The notes: generated from the sequence alone by a model not told the origin. DNA of 64,000 bases from Paenibacillus fonticola DSM 21315 (GCF_000381905.1 NZ_KB907250.1:1-64000), one strand, 5' to 3'. Numbered from the stretch's first letter, positions 15,129 through 24,625 are shown. Numbers and translations are program-made.

Positions 15129-16412
15129 TCAACTATTCTTCATGCCAATCAGTAGAACATCCGCTTCAAAATCGTGCATATCCATTATAGAGATTTTGTC
15201 CCGAACGGTCATTTGGGGAGTTGAAAACCGCCGCTGCTCCAAGTCTATCAGTGTAAGCTGGTAATCGCTAAGATCCGCATCCAGTTGCAGTACGGTGTTG
15301 GATGGGATATAGACGGCCACTCTGGTGAAGTCTGCGGTGGCTGCCGCACGAATTTCCTCGGTGTTCTTGAGCACGATGTTCCATGGGCGCAAATCGGTCA
15401 ATTCGTACATTTCAAAAAGCCATTTAGCAAATCCGTAATCCCAGGCGCCTTCAAATTTGAGCGCTGTTTGCCAATCGTAAGGGCTGTCGAAGCCTTCGCC
15501 TGTTACACCGAAGCGCTGGCCTTTCTTATGCCAACTCCAGATGCCGTGCGCCCCGTAGGTCACACCTGCTCCCGCCCCGGAAAGAAGGCTCTGCCAGGCG
15601 GCTTTTCTGACATCGGCCCGGGTAAAGCGGCCGTAAACCCTCCGGCTAAAGCCCATCTGCTCATAGCAGGGCTCTGAATTTATTATAGGCCGGATATCAG
15701 GCTTATTGTAAAAGTCCATCGCAAGGGTATATGTCGTAGATTGAAACTGCGAATTATGGCCGGACTGATACATGTAGAAATCGAGCTCTGGACTGCTGGA
15801 AAACTCATCGGGCAGCATGGCCAGCCTTCCTTGGATATGCAGAGCGGTTAAACACTGTGGACTATGCTTTTTTACGGTACGGAGTGTGGTTGAGTAGTAT
15901 TGATTTGCTCGTACAGAAGGAAAGTCGGTATCACCGCTGACCATATAAATAGGATGATATTTTGAAAATCGGTTAACGGTATAAAGAACATAGGGCTCTA
16001 CCGCTTCTAAAGGCATTTTGGGCTCTTCACGAATTTTGGAAGCCCACGTATCCGGAATATAATTGCACCATAACAAGACCAGAGCAGGGACGAATCCTCT
16101 CTCTACCGCCATTTGCACCATCGTTTCAGCTCTATCGAAATAGGACTCATTGATTTCAAAGAAGTTGTAGCTGCCGTCCGCATGGGCAGCAAAAGGCTCG
16201 AAATGCAGCTCACTGCCGCTGGCATCCCATTGCCGCAGCAAATTCATTTGCAGTACATTAAAACCTTGCTGCCTGCGGAAATCCAGATAGTGGGCCCATT
16301 CCTCCAGGGTAATGTTAGTAAATGCGCTCCAAACCGTATCGGCCAAATAGAAGAAAGGCGCACCTTCATTGATAAAATAACGCTTATTCTCAGATATTCC
16401 AAGTTTGATCAT
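15129..16412 (-). CDS. DUF4038 (apiosidase-like) glycoside hydrolase
   Basis: A 427-residue cytoplasmic TIM-barrel protein of the DUF4038 (apiosidase-like, GH140-related) type. It opens ISENKRYFINEGAPFFYLAD followed by TVWSAFTNITLEEWAHYLDF, the usual start of this family. Candidate active-site acids are in MVSGDTDFP and IINSEPCYE. There is no signal peptide, so its substrate must be imported. GGAG about nine bases ahead fixes the start. It is the last gene after PTS IIA, IIB and IIC on the minus strand, so it probably hydrolyses the sugar the PTS brings in. A C-terminal 'putative collagen-binding' type module usually seen in this family is present in short form. Confidence 0.8.
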   Translation of the reverse strand: MIKLGISENKRYFINEGAPFFYLADTVWSAFTNITLEEWAHYLDFRRQQGFNVLQMNLLRQWDASGSELHFEPFAAHADGSYNFFEINESYFDRAETMVQMAVERGFVPALVLLWCNYIPDTWASKIREEPKMPLEAVEPYVLYTVNRFSKYHPIYMVSGDTDFPSVRANQYYSTTLRTVKKHSPQCLTALHIQGRLAMLPDEFSSSPELDFYMYQSGHNSQFQSTTYTLAMDFYNKPDIRPIINSEPCYEQMGFSRRVYGRFTRADVRKAAWQSLLSGAGAGVTYGAHGIWSWHKKGQRFGVTGEGFDSPYDWQTALKFEGAWDYGFAKWLFEMYELTDLRPWNIVLKNTEEIRAAATADFTRVAVYIPSNTVLQLDADLSDYQLTLIDLEQRRFSTPQMTVRDKISIMDMHDFEADVLLIGMKNS

Positions 16413-16439
16413 AGGTTTTCACTCCAGCTATTATGATAC

Positions 16440-16475
16440 CGAAAACAGCGGACTACTAATGATCCGCCGTTTTCG
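16440..16475 (-). terminator. Hairpin between PTS IIC and DUF4038 genes
   Basis: CGAAAACAGCGGA (16440-16452) pairs with TCCGCCGTTTTCG (16463-16475) with one mismatch. In the direction of these genes only a weak T run follows, so it may lower expression of the last gene or protect the upstream message from 3' decay rather than end transcription fully. Confidence 0.45.
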
Positions 16476-16519
16476 TTTTGTATCCCTCTATTTTTGTACT
16501 GTATCTCTCTATAGAATGA

Positions 16520-17824
16520 TTATGAGATAACGGGGCTTGCCGTTGTTCCGCCGGTCTGTTCTTGCTCAAGCTTTTCCTGAGCTTCTAGCTCCTTGTTCAG
16601 GGCTTGCTTGTCCAGTGTCCGGAAGAAAGGATAGTAAATCAGCATGCTAATTGGAATCAGGACCAATTGGGCTACAGCCAGCTTCCAGCTGCCTTCAAGG
16701 AACCCAAGCGCGAATATAGGTGTGCCAAATGGCGGATAAATGCCTATCGGCGCCGGCAGCAAGCCGATCGTAGTGGCGAAGTATCCAAGCACGGCGCAAA
16801 TAATAGGAGCCATGACAAAAGGAATAGCAAGCACCGGATTCAATACGACCGGAATCCCGAAGATCAGCGGTTCGTGGATCGAGAAGAAGCTGCCCGGAAG
16901 TCCAAGCTTGCCGATGGTGCGCAGCTGCTTGCTTTTGGCCATAAAAACCAGCAGCAGGGTAAAGCCCAGCATTGGTGCGTAATTGCAAAAGAGCGACCAG
17001 AAAGCCATTCCGATAATGTTTGGCAAAGGAGCTCCGGCTTGGAAGGCTTCGAGATTAGTTAAATCCAGGCTCATCCAAATCGGCTTTACGATAGCTAACG
17101 TAACGATTGCTCCATGGATTCCGAACATCCAGAGCACCTGCATAATCAGCACTGCGGCGATCAAGGCCCCGAGTGATCCGCCAAGTCCCTCCAGCGGTAC
17201 CTGCAGATAGGTATAAATGAAATCGTGAATCGTACCAAAGGAAGTCTGCATAAACAGTCCGGCAACAATGACGAATAGCAAAGCTACCAAAATTGCAGGA
17301 ATGAGCCCGGAGAATGTTTTAACAACGGTTGGAGGAACGCCATCTGGCATTTTAATCGTCCAATTGCGATCAACAAACCAAATGTACAGGCGCGAGGCCA
17401 GTAGTCCTACGATCATGGCGACGAACAATCCCTGCGCCCCCAGCCATTGCAGCGGCAATGCCCGAACGGTATCAAAACTTTGAACCGGGGTGACGATTAA
17501 AAATGACAATAAGGAGGTTGCCGCGGGAATGAGCGGATCCTTATCAAAGGTTTGAGCCAGCCTGTAAGCAATGAAGAACACTGCATATACAGCGATAATC
17601 CCGGTAGTCATCGTCGATGCCAGGCCGATCATGCCTTTCACAGGCGCGATAAAGTTTTGATAGGGCTCCCATGCCAGGGCGGAGAAAAGCGTAGCAAAGG
17701 CGCCGATAATTAGAAAAGGAAGCGTGGACATCAGCCCATTGGAAATTGCACTCATATAACGATTTTGTTGAATTTTTCCTGCGGTTCTTTGTAGTTTATG
17801 TGAGAACTTTTGTTGACTAGCCAT
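16520..17824 (-). CDS. PTS lactose/cellobiose-family IIC component
   Basis: A 434-residue membrane permease with about ten hydrophobic segments. NGLMSTLPFLIIGAFATLF near the N-terminus and GIHGAIVT plus GLPGSFFSIHEPLIFGIPVV are signature stretches of the CelB/LicC group. It moves and helps phosphorylate a beta-linked disaccharide with the IIB and IIA proteins. The ribosome site AGGAG selects ATG 17824; the alternative TTG at 17833 touches it. The order on this strand is IIA, IIB, IIC, hydrolase. The exact sugar cannot be read from the sequence. Confidence 0.92.
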   Translation of the reverse strand: MASQQKFSHKLQRTAGKIQQNRYMSAISNGLMSTLPFLIIGAFATLFSALAWEPYQNFIAPVKGMIGLASTMTTGIIAVYAVFFIAYRLAQTFDKDPLIPAATSLLSFLIVTPVQSFDTVRALPLQWLGAQGLFVAMIVGLLASRLYIWFVDRNWTIKMPDGVPPTVVKTFSGLIPAILVALLFVIVAGLFMQTSFGTIHDFIYTYLQVPLEGLGGSLGALIAAVLIMQVLWMFGIHGAIVTLAIVKPIWMSLDLTNLEAFQAGAPLPNIIGMAFWSLFCNYAPMLGFTLLLVFMAKSKQLRTIGKLGLPGSFFSIHEPLIFGIPVVLNPVLAIPFVMAPIICAVLGYFATTIGLLPAPIGIYPPFGTPIFALGFLEGSWKLAVAQLVLIPISMLIYYPFFRTLDKQALNKELEAQEKLEQEQTGGTTASPVIS

Positions 17825-17938
17825 ATTATTCAACTCCTGCTCTTTACTTTCATAAATGATGTTTTAGAGAGCGTTTCCATTTGATTAGGCGGACGCTGAT
17901 CCATCCGCCCCCTAGAAAATCCGCGTAGTTGTGGATTA

Positions 17939-18238
17939 TTAAAGAGCCAAAGCATCGGCAAGCACTTTTTCTCCGTTCATCATTCCGTAGTCCATTGTAT
18001 TGATAACGCTCACTTTAATGCCTTTAGACTCATATTTTGCTTTGAAATCAGCTTCCAGATAACCAACCTGCGGCCCGATGAGCAAAATATCTGTCTTGTC
18101 TGCATACTCTTTAAACGAGCTTTCGGATGTGGCTCTGATTTCGACTTCGAGGTTTTGCGACTGTGCGGCTTTTAACATTTTTTGTACAAGCATGCTCGTT
18201 GACATTCCGGCTGCACAAACTAATGTAATTTGCTTCAT
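17939..18238 (-). CDS. PTS lactose/cellobiose-family IIB component
   Basis: A 99-residue cytoplasmic phosphocarrier. The phosphorylated cysteine is C8 in KQITLVCAAGMSTSMLV, the classic CelA/LicB active-site loop, followed by LLIGPQVGYLEADFK and a C-terminal GEKVLADAL helix. GGAGGAACTACA precedes the ATG. It takes phosphate from the IIA protein upstream and hands it to the sugar bound by IIC. Length and layout are normal for the family. Confidence 0.95.
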   Translation of the reverse strand: MKQITLVCAAGMSTSMLVQKMLKAAQSQNLEVEIRATSESSFKEYADKTDILLIGPQVGYLEADFKAKYESKGIKVSVINTMDYGMMNGEKVLADALAL

Positions 18239-18275
18239 TGTAGTTCCTCCTTTATCACAGTAAAATTGCTTGCTT

Positions 18276-18590
18276 TCATTGACGATTCAGTCTGTTATAA
18301 AGCTCCACGACATGTTCAGCCAGATCCCGGATCGTGATTGCCGACATCAGATGATCCTGCGCATGTATCATCAGCAGTGTAATTTCATAGGCGGTTCCGC
18401 TTGCTTCAGACTGGATCAAACGGGTTTGCGCTTTATGCGCTTTGACCAGTTCGTCTTTCCCTTCTTGAAGACAGCTTTCCGCTTGTTCTGCTTGGCCATT
18501 TTGCGCGAGACGGATTGCTTCCATCGCTTTGCTCTTGGCGACTCCCGAATTTGTAATGATCTCCATGATAATTTCCTGATATTCGTCCAC
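18276..18590 (-). CDS. PTS lactose/cellobiose-family IIA component
   Basis: A 104-residue all-helical phosphocarrier. From GTG 18590, behind CGAGGTGA, it begins MDEYQEIIMEIITNSGVAKS. The phosphorylated histidine is H76 in TLLMIHAQDHLM, with the partner H80. A start at 18629 would add 13 residues with no better ribosome site. It is the first gene of the PTS operon and takes phosphate from HPr. The cluster has IIA, IIB and IIC as separate proteins, as in the lic and cel operons. Confidence 0.93.
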   Translation of the reverse strand: MDEYQEIIMEIITNSGVAKSKAMEAIRLAQNGQAEQAESCLQEGKDELVKAHKAQTRLIQSEASGTAYEITLLMIHAQDHLMSAITIRDLAEHVVELYNRLNRQ

Positions 18591-18671
18591 TGCTATCACC
18601 TCGTAGTATATTCTCTCTGTATCTTGCAAATTCAGTGTATACGATTACATGAAACTTATGAATGCATTCCT

Positions 18672-18690
18672 TTTCCGCTACGAGCGGAAA
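18672..18690. promoter_or_regulatory. Perfect inverted repeat upstream of the PTS operon
   Basis: TTTCCGCT (18672-18679), spacer ACG, AGCGGAAA (18683-18690). It lies about 80 bases upstream of the PTS IIA start on the minus strand and may be the operator of the LicR-like activator encoded just upstream. The word GGAATGCAT also occurs nearby (reverse at 18663-18670, forward near 18748). Confidence 0.45.
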
Positions 18691-18713
18691 TCGGTTGGTC
18701 TTGGACAAAACAA

Positions 18714-18770
18714 AAACTCCGAAGTTATGATCCCTAGTGTCGAAATAGGAATGCATGGCTTTCGGAGTTT
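18714..18770 (-). terminator. Intrinsic terminator of the PTS regulator gene
   Basis: AAACTCCGAA (18714-18723) and TTCGGAGTTT (18761-18770) form a 10-bp stem with an inner TCCTA/TAGGA-like stem. Read on the minus strand it is followed by TTGTTTTG. It separates the regulator gene from the PTS genes, so the latter need their own promoter. Confidence 0.65.
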
Positions 18771-18782
18771 AGGCTTTATGCT

Positions 18783-20732
18783 TCAATACAAACTATGTTT
18801 AATCATAATTTGAGTAAATTCATCATAGGTTTCGCAATCCAGCATCTGTTGAACGATTTCCGAATGATCTACGATCCTCATCAGATGATTGTACATCGTA
18901 GTCGGGGGCTCCTCACCGTTCTTGTCAATACTGAGCAGACATATAAATTGAACGGGCTTTCCAGACCAGTCAATAGGTTGCTTGAGTGTGCAAATGGCCC
19001 ATATGGTACCGTCGCTTTGCGGGATTAATGGGTGGGGAATAGCTACTAAATTTCCATAAGCGGTGGGTGCCGCATTTTCGCGCTCAAGGACAAGTCCAGT
19101 AAAGCCTTCGGAAGAACGGATCAATCCGGCGGCATGGATACGCTCGCCGAGAAATGAGATCGCCTCCTCTTTGCTTGTGAAGTTTTGTCTCAGAAATACA
19201 AGGTCTTCCCGAATGTAGCGGAGGGGATGCTCTTCTTCACCGCTGAGCAGCGCTTCGATTTTATCCATATCGCCTACACCAAGCAGGGTTTGAACCACAA
19301 CGACCGGAACGGATAGCGTTTCTTGAATAGGCACCGTGCTTACGACAAAATCGATGTCGTGCAAGGGAATCTGTGAAAGCTTATAGTATTCGGTCGTTCC
19401 TGTCACTTCAAGCCGGGTTCCAAATGTGCTTTGCAGCTTATAGTAGAGCAGGCGCGCGCTGCCAACCCCGGAAGTACACACAACAAGGCAGCGCTTAGGC
19501 CGGGATTTCATTCGCTGTCGTTCCATTGCGGCTCCTACGTGAATGGCCAAGAAACCCATCTCCGCTTCTGGAATCGAAATATTCAGCTTGCTTTCTATCA
19601 ACTTGGCCGCGATGACTCCGGCTTGGAAGGCGAGCGGATAATTGGTTTTCACATGATCCAGCATGGGATTGCGAATGTTCATGCCGTATTTCACCCGGTT
19701 TAATGCTGGTTTCAGATGCAGGCAAATACCTATTAACAGCTCGGAATCATGGCTGATCTTTAGATTCAAGTCTTTGTCAATTTCAAAGAGTATGCTTTTA
19801 CCCAACTCATAGATGTTTGCGTTTAAGAGCTTGTCGGGAGTGATACTGTCCGTTGGATGCTCTTTCGCCCCGGAAACCCACTTATTTCCTGCCAGATGCA
19901 GAGATATATATTCAATCTCAGTCTCGGGAAAGGCTATGTTTAGTTCATTTTCAATAAGCTCGGCGATTTGTTCGGCTGCTCTAAATTCTTCGTCATTGCG
20001 AATACTCTCTATTTCTATCGTATGCATCGCTATTTGATTGCCGTCACGGATTCGCTTGCAGGCAATCGCGATATGAATGACCAAATTGTTGAAGGCCACA
20101 TCGGAAAGAGAAACGCCAAATTTTTTGATTTTCTCCAGAATGATTCCGCGAATCAGGGTCATTTCCTTAGGAGCAAGTATACGTGTCGTATTTTCCAAAT
20201 GATCGATTTGCTCGTCGTTTGAACGGTTGATGATAAATTCGGATATGCAGAACCGCAACCGCATTTCATCGCCTTTAAGTCTAATCCCGTAATTAGGGCG
20301 TGTATCGATTGAAATTCCATAGTTCGACAGCACTTGCCTTACCTCTTTGAAATCATTGTTCAGGGTAGACCTGCTTACATAAAGTTCATCGGCCAGATCC
20401 TCTAGCTTTAAAAAATGGTCTGCAATGAGGAGCCGCCTGATAATATACAATTGACGGTAATCGGGAGAAGCTGGATCATTGGGTTCGCCTGAGATAAACA
20501 ATTGCTGCAGCAATGCGCGAAAAGAATGATCATCCGTTATTTTGAGAGCGTATCCCCTTGATCGTATAGGCTCAATCGCCGCCCCATACTTGCTTAGGAA
20601 ATCATCCAGTTCCCGAATATCGCTGCGGACAGTTCGTGAAGTGACCTGAATCAATTTGGCAAGATGCTCACTCTTAACAGGAACGTCAGCAACGAGTAAA
20701 TGCTGGAGTATTGAAATCATACGTGTATTCAT
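18783..20732 (-). CDS. BglG/LicR-family PRD-containing transcriptional activator
   Basis: A ~649-residue multi-domain regulator. Order: N-terminal HTH (~1-65, with LIQVTSRTVRSDIRELD), a second HTH/Mga-like region (~85-160, YVSRSTLNNDFKEVRQVLS), two PTS-regulation domains (~170-390) with phosphorylatable histidines in LVIHIAIAC, YISLHLAGNK, GICLHLKPAL and FLAIHVGAAM, a IIB-like domain with cysteine in LVVCTSGVGSARLL, and a C-terminal IIA-like domain with histidine in VAIPHPL. Such proteins are DNA-binding activators tuned by HPr and their own PTS. ATG 20732 gives better spacing from AGGAGG than ATG 20744. It almost certainly controls the adjacent PTS operon. Confidence 0.92.
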   Translation of the reverse strand: MNTRMISILQHLLVADVPVKSEHLAKLIQVTSRTVRSDIRELDDFLSKYGAAIEPIRSRGYALKITDDHSFRALLQQLFISGEPNDPASPDYRQLYIIRRLLIADHFLKLEDLADELYVSRSTLNNDFKEVRQVLSNYGISIDTRPNYGIRLKGDEMRLRFCISEFIINRSNDEQIDHLENTTRILAPKEMTLIRGIILEKIKKFGVSLSDVAFNNLVIHIAIACKRIRDGNQIAMHTIEIESIRNDEEFRAAEQIAELIENELNIAFPETEIEYISLHLAGNKWVSGAKEHPTDSITPDKLLNANIYELGKSILFEIDKDLNLKISHDSELLIGICLHLKPALNRVKYGMNIRNPMLDHVKTNYPLAFQAGVIAAKLIESKLNISIPEAEMGFLAIHVGAAMERQRMKSRPKRCLVVCTSGVGSARLLYYKLQSTFGTRLEVTGTTEYYKLSQIPLHDIDFVVSTVPIQETLSVPVVVVQTLLGVGDMDKIEALLSGEEEHPLRYIREDLVFLRQNFTSKEEAISFLGERIHAAGLIRSSEGFTGLVLERENAAPTAYGNLVAIPHPLIPQSDGTIWAICTLKQPIDWSGKPVQFICLLSIDKNGEEPPTTMYNHLMRIVDHSEIVQQMLDCETYDEFTQIMIKHSLY

Positions 20733-20744
20733 AATATGAAACAT

Positions 20745-21142
20745 CCTCCTTCCTAGCGAAAATAAGCCCGAGTTATCTCGAATCCCTCCGTAGTATGAAC
20801 AACGATTACAGAATCATGAATCTACAAATGCTGTGAGTTAAAATAGATTGTTAAGTTCCTGTTTAGATCGTGTTTAATTTAATACATCTATATTTTGTGC
20901 GTTGTTTCCTGTCTTCATTCGATATTACTATGTTGATTAGCAAAATAGCAAGATGAATTTATTTATTGAAAGGTTTATAGAATGATGTTTTGTTAAGTTT
21001 GTTTTAGTGTTGTTAAGCTCCGGTGGAGCTAAATTCAGATAGCAATCAAAATTATTATATACATCCTATAGTTTTATTATATATCTACCTCTTTGGAGGC
21101 GTTTTATAATATAAGTAAAGTAGAAAAAGAGGGGGAGTTCTC
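20745..21142. promoter_or_regulatory. Divergent intergenic region
   Basis: About 400 AT-rich bases between the minus-strand PTS regulator and the plus-strand galactan genes; no gene seen. At 21016-21030 a perfect small inverted repeat, AGCTCC-GGT-GGAGCT, lies about 110 bases before the transporter gene and is a candidate operator. TATA-rich stretches at 21055-21085 may hold the promoter. I see no clear CcpA site. Confidence 0.4.
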
Positions 21143-22423
21143 TTGAAGAAAGCATGGATGTGGTCATTCATCTTCATTCTTTTAATCTCATTAACGGCAT
21201 GTGCGCCGAACAGAGAAGGGCAAATGGGTGAAGGGAGTACGGGAAATAACGAAGGCAATGAACCTGGCCAACAACTATCGGTAGGTGATAGCGCCAAGCC
21301 GGCCAAGCTTGTAGTTTGGTCTAATGATGATAGCAACCAGCTGAAGGTAGTGGAGCAGCTCGCACAAGGCTATACGGCTGAGACAGGAATTGAAGTCGAC
21401 GTCGTTCCTGTTAGCGGTTCTGAGCAGGTGCAGAAGCTTGCGTTGGCAGCTCCCGCCGGAAACGGACCCGATTTGTTCTACCAGCCTCAAGACCGATTAG
21501 GCGATCTTGTCATTCAGGGGCTGGCCGAACCGGTTGAGCTCTCGGGGGAGGAAAGCGGGCAGTATAGCGATGCTGCACTGCAGGCTGTTCAATATGACGG
21601 GGCGACCTATGGATTCCCGATCTCGATCGAGACCTATGCTGCGTACTACAATAAATCACTTCTGGAGCAAATCCCCGATTCTTTAGAGGAAATTTCGAAC
21701 ATATCCGGCAGCTTAACTAATGTCAGCGAAGACCGCTATGCATTTCTGATGGTTCCGGATTTTTATTATGCAATTCCATTTATTGTGAACTACGGCGGGT
21801 ATATTTTTGGAGAGTCGGGGGGCAAATATAACGCTTCCGACCTCGGTTTGAACAATGACGGCGCTGTACAGGGAATGACGTCCTTTGGGCAATTGGTGAA
21901 GGATGCCAGCATTCCAGCAACAATGACGATTGATGTCATGGACACGCTGTTCCTGGAAGGTAAGGTCGGAATGGTCATCAACGGCTTATGGGCGATGAAG
22001 ACTTATGAGGACAAGCTTGGCGATCAACTCGGTACAGCGCAAATTCCGGCAGTTAATGGTAAGCCTGCCCCATCCTTCGTTGGGGTCAAATCATGGTTTA
22101 TTTCTTCGTATTCCAAGCACCAGGATTGGGCTAAGGATCTTGCGCTTTATCTAACGAACGCGTCCAACGCGACGGTTTTTTATGAGCAGACAGGGGAAAT
22201 TCCGGCACATCCGGACGCCCAGCAGGCGATTGCGAATGAGCTGTACGCAGGTTTCGTGGCTCAGATTGAAAGCGGGGTGTCCATGCCGAACATTCCGGAG
22301 ATGAGCGCGGTGTGGGAAATGGATAGTGCAATTGACTTTATCGTCAAAGGCGATGATCCAAAGGCGGTACTCGATGAAACGGCGGAGCAAATTTCCGCGC
22401 AAATCGCAGCTTCTGGGCAGTAA
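21143..22423 (+). CDS. ganS: Sugar-binding lipoprotein of a CUT1 ABC transporter (GanS-like)
   Basis: A 426-residue extracellular solute-binding protein. The start is TTG 21143 behind GAGGGGGAG. It has a lipoprotein signal: MKKAWMWSFIFILLISLTAC, with the lipobox LTAC. The mature part resembles maltodextrin/galactan-oligosaccharide binding proteins (KLVVWSNDDSNQLKVVEQLA, then VEGKVGM-type region LFLEGKVGMVINGLWAMK). It should deliver oligosaccharides to the two permeases that follow. The GH53 galactanase in the same operon points to beta-1,4-galacto-oligosaccharides. The ATPase is not in the operon; such systems commonly share MsmX elsewhere. Confidence 0.85.
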   Translation: MKKAWMWSFIFILLISLTACAPNREGQMGEGSTGNNEGNEPGQQLSVGDSAKPAKLVVWSNDDSNQLKVVEQLAQGYTAETGIEVDVVPVSGSEQVQKLALAAPAGNGPDLFYQPQDRLGDLVIQGLAEPVELSGEESGQYSDAALQAVQYDGATYGFPISIETYAAYYNKSLLEQIPDSLEEISNISGSLTNVSEDRYAFLMVPDFYYAIPFIVNYGGYIFGESGGKYNASDLGLNNDGAVQGMTSFGQLVKDASIPATMTIDVMDTLFLEGKVGMVINGLWAMKTYEDKLGDQLGTAQIPAVNGKPAPSFVGVKSWFISSYSKHQDWAKDLALYLTNASNATVFYEQTGEIPAHPDAQQAIANELYAGFVAQIESGVSMPNIPEMSAVWEMDSAIDFIVKGDDPKAVLDETAEQISAQIAASGQ

Positions 22424-22451
22424 GCCATTTTAACATAAGGGAGGAAGCGGG

Positions 22452-23753
22452 ATGGAGGAATCTCAGTACATCCCACGGCATTCGACACATCGACCGTGGC
22501 TGGCGATGCTGCTGTCCATTTTATTTGCTGGATTAGGTCAGCTTTATAATCGCAGCTATTTTAAAGCCATCATTTTTATCGTCATTGAGCTCGTTTTCAT
22601 TGTAACCTTTGCTGATTTTATTGGACTAGGACTATGGGGGATCGTCACGCTGGGGACGATTCCCAAGCTAGACCATTCGATCTTTCTGCTCGTTTACGGC
22701 ATTTTATCGATAATTATGCTGGCTATCGCGGCTCTTATATATGGGATTAATATTCGCGACGCGAAGCGGCAGGCAGAGCAAATCCGTCTGGGGTGGAATA
22801 GGCCCCCGTTAAGAGAGACGATCAAGCAGGCATACATGAACAGCTTTCCTTATTTGTTGTCAGTGCCGGGATTTATTTTACTTATTTTCGTTGTTATTTT
22901 TCCGCTTTTATTTGCTATTTCCTTAGCGTTCACGAACTATGACCTCTATCATTCGCCGCCGCGGCAATTGGTAGATTGGGTAGGCTTTGATAATTTCATC
23001 AATCTCGTTACGGTGCCGATCTGGAATCAATCGTTTCTAAAAGTGCTCTCATGGACGCTCGTATGGACGATCGTATCGACTACGCTCCAAATTGGATTGG
23101 GCTTGTTCCTCGCTATCCTGGTGAATGACAAGCGCATCAAGTTCAAGCGCTTGATTCGGACGATTCTGATTTTGCCATGGGCGATCCCGAACTTCGTTAC
23201 GATTATGATCTTCTCAGCGCTGTTTAACGATCAGTTTGGAGCGATTAACCGCACCATCCTGCAATGGCTGAATATCGCGCCGCTTCCGTGGCTGACGGAT
23301 CCGCTGTTTACGAAGTTCGCTCTAATCAGTATTCAAGTTTGGCTCGGCTTCCCGTTTTTGTTTGCCCTGTTTACAGGCGTGCTGCAAAGCATATCGCATG
23401 ATGCCTATGAAGCGGCGGATGTGGACGGCGGAACAAGATGGCAGAAATTTCGTTATATCACACTGCCGCATGTTTTGTTTGCTACTGCACCACTGCTCAT
23501 TATTCAATACACGGCCAACTTTAACAACTTCAATATCATTTACTTGTTCAATGGCGGAGGGCCTGCGGTCAGGGGGCAAACGGCAGGCGGTACAGACATT
23601 CTGATCTCCTGGGTGTACAAGCTGACCTTTACAACAAACAACTATAATATGGCGGCTGCAATCTCGCTGATCATTGGCGTCATCGTCATCGTCTTTGCCT
23701 TTATTCAATTCAGGCGGACGAAGTCGTTCAAAGAGGAGCGTGATTTCGGATGA
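22452..23753 (+). CDS. ganP: CUT1 ABC transporter permease, MalF/GanP-like
   Basis: A 433-residue membrane protein. An N-terminal extension with three hydrophobic segments (~12-100) precedes the six-segment transport domain, as in MalF/GanP. The ATPase-contact loop is DAYEAADVDGGTRWQKFRYI, the EAA motif. GGGAGG at 22440-22445 precedes the ATG. It overlaps the next permease by four bases. It forms the import channel for galacto-oligosaccharides together with that protein; the substrate is inferred from the downstream galactanase. Confidence 0.87.
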   Translation: MEESQYIPRHSTHRPWLAMLLSILFAGLGQLYNRSYFKAIIFIVIELVFIVTFADFIGLGLWGIVTLGTIPKLDHSIFLLVYGILSIIMLAIAALIYGINIRDAKRQAEQIRLGWNRPPLRETIKQAYMNSFPYLLSVPGFILLIFVVIFPLLFAISLAFTNYDLYHSPPRQLVDWVGFDNFINLVTVPIWNQSFLKVLSWTLVWTIVSTTLQIGLGLFLAILVNDKRIKFKRLIRTILILPWAIPNFVTIMIFSALFNDQFGAINRTILQWLNIAPLPWLTDPLFTKFALISIQVWLGFPFLFALFTGVLQSISHDAYEAADVDGGTRWQKFRYITLPHVLFATAPLLIIQYTANFNNFNIIYLFNGGGPAVRGQTAGGTDILISWVYKLTFTTNNYNMAAAISLIIGVIVIVFAFIQFRRTKSFKEERDFG

Positions 23754-24592
23754 ATCTGCGGTGGAAATCGAGGCTGGAGGTTGCCTCCATTTATGGCGTT
23801 ATTCTCGTGATGTCGCTTATTATCTTCTATCCTTTAGCCTGGGCGGTGGGGCTGTCGTTCAATTCCGGAACGAGTCTGTACTCGGCAAGCATCATACCGC
23901 GGGAGCCTACGCTGGACCATTACCGCTGGCTGTTTACAAGTCCGGAGAGCAGCTATGTAGCCTGGTACAAAAATACGCTCATCGTCTCGACGGTCAGCAG
24001 TCTATTGTCCATTTTCTTTACTTCGATGACAGCGTATGCTTTGTCGCGATTCCAGTTTATTGGTAGAAAAAGCGGGATGTACGCCTTCCTGCTGCTGCAG
24101 ATGTTCCCTGTGATGATGGCGATGGTGGCGCTATACATTTTCCTGAATTTGATCGGGCTGCTCAATTCGTTGATAGGCTTAATCCTTATTTATGTCGGCG
24201 GGCAAATTCCATTTAACGCCTGGCTAGTCAAAGGCTACCTGGATACGATTTCGAGAGAACTGGATGATGCGGCAAAAATAGATGGAGCCGGGCCGATCCG
24301 CATTTTTATTTTAATATTGCTGCCGCTGATTACGCCGATACTGGCGATTGTGGCGCTAACCAACTTTATGCTGCCTATCTTCGACTTCATCTTGCCATCC
24401 ATCATATTGCATGACAAAAGCAAGTATACGCTTGCTGTCGGCTTATACCACTTTGTTACGGAGAAATACTCCAGTAACTTCACCGTGTTTACGGCGGGGG
24501 CCATATTGATTGCAGTTCCTATCGCGGCGATTTATCTCTTTTTACAAAAATACTTTATTTCAGGGCTTGCTGCTGGCGGTACGAAAGGCTAG
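23750..24592 (+). CDS. ganQ: CUT1 ABC transporter permease, MalG/GanQ-like
   Basis: A 280-residue membrane protein with six segments and the EAA-type loop RELDDAAKIDGAGPIRIFIL. Its C-terminal QKYFISGLAAGGTKG is the typical MalG end. The start codon overlaps the MalF-like stop (ATGA), so production is coupled. Length is standard for the family. It pairs with the preceding permease. Confidence 0.88.
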   Translation: MNLRWKSRLEVASIYGVILVMSLIIFYPLAWAVGLSFNSGTSLYSASIIPREPTLDHYRWLFTSPESSYVAWYKNTLIVSTVSSLLSIFFTSMTAYALSRFQFIGRKSGMYAFLLLQMFPVMMAMVALYIFLNLIGLLNSLIGLILIYVGGQIPFNAWLVKGYLDTISRELDDAAKIDGAGPIRIFILILLPLITPILAIVALTNFMLPIFDFILPSIILHDKSKYTLAVGLYHFVTEKYSSNFTVFTAGAILIAVPIAAIYLFLQKYFISGLAAGGTKG

Positions 24593-24625
24593 CCTGCAAT
24601 AAACCAACAAAGGAGCAAAGCAATT

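Noticed and set aside
14958..15155. 65-codon plus-strand frame after the last immunity gene
   Set aside because: No ribosome site, and it runs through the terminator-like hairpin and into the 3' end of the convergent hydrolase gene.
17866..17879. Possible cre site AGAGAGCGTTTCCA between PTS IIB and IIC
   Set aside because: Two mismatches to the consensus and a position inside the operon; too weak to list.
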